Shown here: piece by piece, positions 56,971 through 64,000 of the stretch | Layout of the letters: each line of letters starts with the position of its first letter | Position numbering within the stretch: position 1 is the stretch's first letter | Origin: Pagrus major | Lineage: Eukaryota > Chordata > Actinopteri > Spariformes > Sparidae | NCBI RefSeq assembly: GCF_040436345.1 | Contig: NC_133220.1 | Coordinates: forward strand, 11,477,664-11,541,663 | DNA: 64,000 nt | Reading direction: 5' to 3' | Made by a program: the position numbers and the translations under genes | The notes under the pieces: generated by a model | Told to the model about the DNA's origin: nothing | Databases searched by the model: none | The model's input: the letters and a program-made list of their open reading frames with translations, nothing else

Positions 56971-57892
56971 CTCTAATCAAAATTCAGTAGGAATATAATC
57001 ATAATTCATAACTACATAGAGTATTATATAACGTCATTCACATACCTGGTTATGGACAGTAAACATAAATGTGTAGCTAAGACAGATGTAATGTACCAAA
57101 TGCAGTATTCAGTGACGAGCATATCCCAATGTAATTTGTTCTGCATGACACAGCTGAATTTAGGCCTGCATGTGCTGTACTGATAATGCATCTGCCAAAC
57201 ATGATACCCAAAACATTACGGACATTAAAGGTGCACGATGCAATTTTTTTCAAGCCTATAAATAAACAAAGAGAGAGAACTTCCAACGCATGGAATAACT
57301 GTTAATACTTTAAATGTGCAATACGCAAGAATTACCCACCTCTTGACTCCATACTGCAAACAAATTGGGTGTTACACATCAGAGTAACCAAGAATTGTTT
57401 GTACATTTAGTTTCCACTAGCTTGATAGCTCAGTGAGCCATGCAGTTCGTGGTTCAGACTGGGAGCTTGTAGTGGTGTTACGAGAATGGATGGGCCATGG
57501 TTAACTGGTTAGCATACTAGCTTCAGTAGCTATCGCTGCAACACAGCATGTAGACATCATCTTTAAAGTCATATGTTTACATTTGTATTTGTTAGGATTT
57601 AAGCAAAATCAGCTTGTATTTTGAGTTGTGGTAGGGTAAGTTAAATATATATTCTGCAAATTGAATCTCACTACAATATGCTCTTGTGCCAGATATGTAA
57701 AGTCAAATTATAATATAAAAAATACAAATAAATAAAAAAATAACAAATAAGAAATAAAACTCCTCCTCAGATTCGATAACCTGCTTCAAAAGCAAAGATA
57801 CCCAGAAGAAAACATCGGCTGCTCAGGCTCTCTAAAAGAAAAAAGCCATTCATTTCAAACAGAAACGATCACCATTGCTTGAAGATCATATT

Positions 57893-57898
57893 TTTATT
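57893..57898 (-). terminator. AATAAA polyadenylation signal, capza1
   Basis: TTTATT on the plus strand, about 825 bases after the capza1 stop. It predicts a transcript end near 57875. Confidence 0.5.
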
Positions 57899-58721
57899 TC
57901 ACGAATAATAAATGTACTTACAGTTTGTATAAAAAAATATAGCAAAAGCTAAAGGCAAACAGCTGGCAGGAGGACACCAATACTTTATCAGTCCAGGATG
58001 GGTATAGAGGGATTATCACCGAAAATATCTTTCTACAATAGAGAGGAAAGACAGAACCAAAAGGGAAGACAAATACAGTCAGTGATTGGGAAAAGACAAA
58101 TGTATGCTTTGGCATGTCCACTGGCTAGAACCCTGCATCCAGAGGGATGCATAAATATCAACAGATGGGATCCTCAGACTGAAACAAAAACTGAATCATT
58201 TGGCGTTGTCGAGTGTCTCTCCAGTCAGTCAATATATCGAATTGCATACAGTATTTGCCCTCTGTTAATAAAAAACTATAGAGGTATTGGAAGCTCTTTA
58301 AGAATATCAGTTATGTCATATAGAGAGAAATTAGTTGCTACATGAAAGTCGAGAGGTTTTGGGAGGTTGTTTCGAGCACTCGGGGATCAGAAGGTCTATG
58401 TGTTAAACATGTGAGTGTGAGAATTCGAACAGCAGGGAGGGTCCCAAACTTTCAGTCTCACTAAAGGCATTATTTGTTAAAAAAAAACAAAAAAAAACTA
58501 TATGTTTGCAAATGAGTGACAGTTGCACCACTCAATGTCAATTAAAAATAAAGGCATCCCCTCGTAGTGCATAACAGAAGCTCTCATTCTCTGGAAAAGA
58601 AAAACCCAAACAAATGTCCCTTTTAGAAGGACATACAGTACGTTATGTTGCGTCACACGTGTTTGCGCGAGCATCAGCTTCTCTTCAATTTGTTTGTCAT
58701 AACCTCAGCAGCTTCTGTCCT

Positions 58722-62668
<3,947 letters not shown>

Positions 62669-63900
62669 CTTGGCTCAATGAAGCGTTAACAAAGCGACTG
62701 ACCGTGTTGCCTGGTCTGCGTGACTCCTCCCAGCACGAACACAAGCCCAACCAGGAAAACTGTGCTACCATGGCTGAGCTCGCTGTCCGCGTTGTTGTTA
62801 TCCTGTATTAACAGTAAATAGATTTAATGACGCCATAAAAACAAGTTAGATAAAAAAAAGACACATTACAATGCTGAAGGACGAGAAACTTAAAAAAAAA
62901 TCTCATATCTAGAATACTTTTACATACAAAACGAAGCTGGCAATATCCCAACCTGGCAACCCTGACGCCTTCAAGTCGTCTGGGATGGATGGGTACAGAA
63001 GGGAAAGATTTACAAAATTACGACTTGTGAGTGTTCCCACTAGAAAACTATAAAGGCTATAAAAAGTTATAGATTAACGTGACACGATGTTGTGTAAGGG
63101 TTTTAAATACTGATCATTGCTCACATAGGATTATACCAATTAAACCTGGTGTTTAATTGACCTGAAAGACGGAGTGTGACTGACGGAAGGGAGCAATGTT
63201 TTATTTTATTTTATGTGTTGATATGGATGTGTAGGAAATTTTTAGAAATGGATTGATTTTCGTAGTCTTTATTTCGATTTGGATGTTGACATGAACGACA
63301 TTTACAAGATTGAACTTGTTATTCCGATAACTCCGGAATAACCTGAACGCAGCATCATCCCAGCACGGAGACAGCAATATTCACAGACATAACCATCAGC
63401 AGCATCTTGTGGCGATACTGAATAATAAGACTCTTTAATTTTTGACCATGTGTGTTTTCCATATTTTTATAATCTCTTTGGAGGAAATATAATTAGTGAT
63501 GCACTAATGTGTGTAAAGTCTTTAATGTTGCAGCTGTTGGCAGTGGGAGTGATTTTATCTACTCTATGTACTTCTAGCTTAACCTGTGATAATACACTCT
63601 AATATAATAGTTTGTGTATTAATAATCTAAATATGTAGGCCTAAATTAACTAGAGCAGTCAAATTAATATAGCACACTAGAAGTTTGTATAACCAGAGGC
63701 ATACGATGCAAAGCCTGTGGACTCTGGATGGGAGAAAAGCAATGCTACTCAAAGCTGTTACAAAATAAAGGCAGGAGAAATACAAAATATAGATGAAAAC
63801 CTCATCCAGAATAGTGAGAAAATCTTCAGTGTCAATCATTTGGTGAGATAAGGCAGGGAAGGCAGCTGTGGGTCACGTGGAGTTCAAGATTACATGTTGC
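62669..63900. other. capza1 5' region and intergenic sequence
   Basis: The first 100 bases are probably capza1 5'UTR and promoter. In other vertebrates ST7L lies head-to-head with CAPZA1, but I could not find an ST7L first exon here. The rest has no supported feature. Confidence 0.45.
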
Positions 63901-63919
63901 TAAGGACGCTGACATTAAC

Positions 63920-64000
63920 ATGTCTCGGAGGAAACACCCAAAATTAAACAAAAGAAGTGGGCAGGATGCTGTTGCAGGGGGACAAACACCTACTGTATTT
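63920..64000 (+). CDS. Possible 5' end of an unidentified gene (runs off the window)
   Basis: An ATG at 63920 opens a frame with no stop to the last base (27 codons, beginning MSRRKHPKLNKRSG). The frame is basic at its start. The preceding 30 bases contain GTTGCTAAGGACGC (63897-63910), which resembles half of an RFX X-box, a motif common before ciliary genes. I do not recognise the protein, and 27 open codons can easily occur by chance. Confidence 0.2.
   Translation, partial: MSRRKHPKLNKRSGQDAVAGGQTPTVF

Larger units (their letters stand above)
55749..57870. other. Intergenic region mov10 to capza1
   Basis: Holds the mov10 5'UTR and promoter (55749 to about 56300), an old dispersed repeat (56520-56970) and A/T-rich sequence. 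No exon was supported. Confidence 0.5.

Noticed and set aside
62770..62811. Short ATG frame beginning MAELAVRVVV as a possible ST7L first exon
   Set aside because: It hits a stop after 13 codons, and its sequence does not look like ST7L.

Overview
The window is nuclear DNA of a ray-finned (teleost) fish. Evidence: spliced vertebrate genes with GT-AG introns, fish-type non-LTR retrotransposon and MITE remnants, and CA/TA microsatellites. There is no prokaryotic gene organisation, CRISPR array or rRNA operon. I rebuilt four protein-coding genes exon by exon; reading phase is kept across every junction. In order they are ppm1j (+, its first exon lies left of the window), rhoc (+), mov10 (-) and capza1 (-). 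This matches the conserved vertebrate block CAPZA1-MOV10-RHOC-PPM1J (human 1p13), and that synteny supports naming the phosphatase ppm1j rather than ppm1h or ppm1m.

Layout. 1-6797: upstream intron of ppm1j, filled with old dispersed repeats. 6798-16886: nine ppm1j coding exons, then a 3'UTR to about 18660 carrying a 206-bp MITE. 18660-22200: intergenic, including about 1.5 kb of poly-A/poly-T sequence built from short inverted motifs and ending in a TA microsatellite. About 22200-22436: inferred noncoding first exon of rhoc, with its intron reaching 31812. 31815-39853: four rhoc coding exons (193 aa). The last rhoc intron holds a 5'-truncated L2-type LINE with an uninterrupted 574-aa reverse transcriptase ORF. 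39854 to about 43515: predicted long rhoc 3'UTR. 43553-43822: a foldback MITE lying exactly between the convergent 3' ends of rhoc and mov10. 44303-55748: 22 mov10 coding exons (1010 aa) with interferon-response-like motifs upstream. 58722-62668: ten capza1 coding exons (285 aa), one intron using a GC donor. 62750-64000: intergenic, with a short open frame running off the right edge that I cannot identify.

The genes are a synteny block, not a pathway: a PP2C phosphatase, a Rho GTPase, an antiviral/RNA-silencing RNA helicase and an actin-capping subunit. RhoC and CapZ both act on actin dynamics, but adjacency alone does not imply joint control. I found no convincing undescribed biological system. 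The points most worth a second look are the palindromic A/T-rich array before the rhoc first exon, the open RT ORF in rhoc, the ISRE-like sites upstream of mov10, a perfect 16-bp hairpin in a mov10 intron, the DEGG box in mov10 and the GC-AG intron of capza1.
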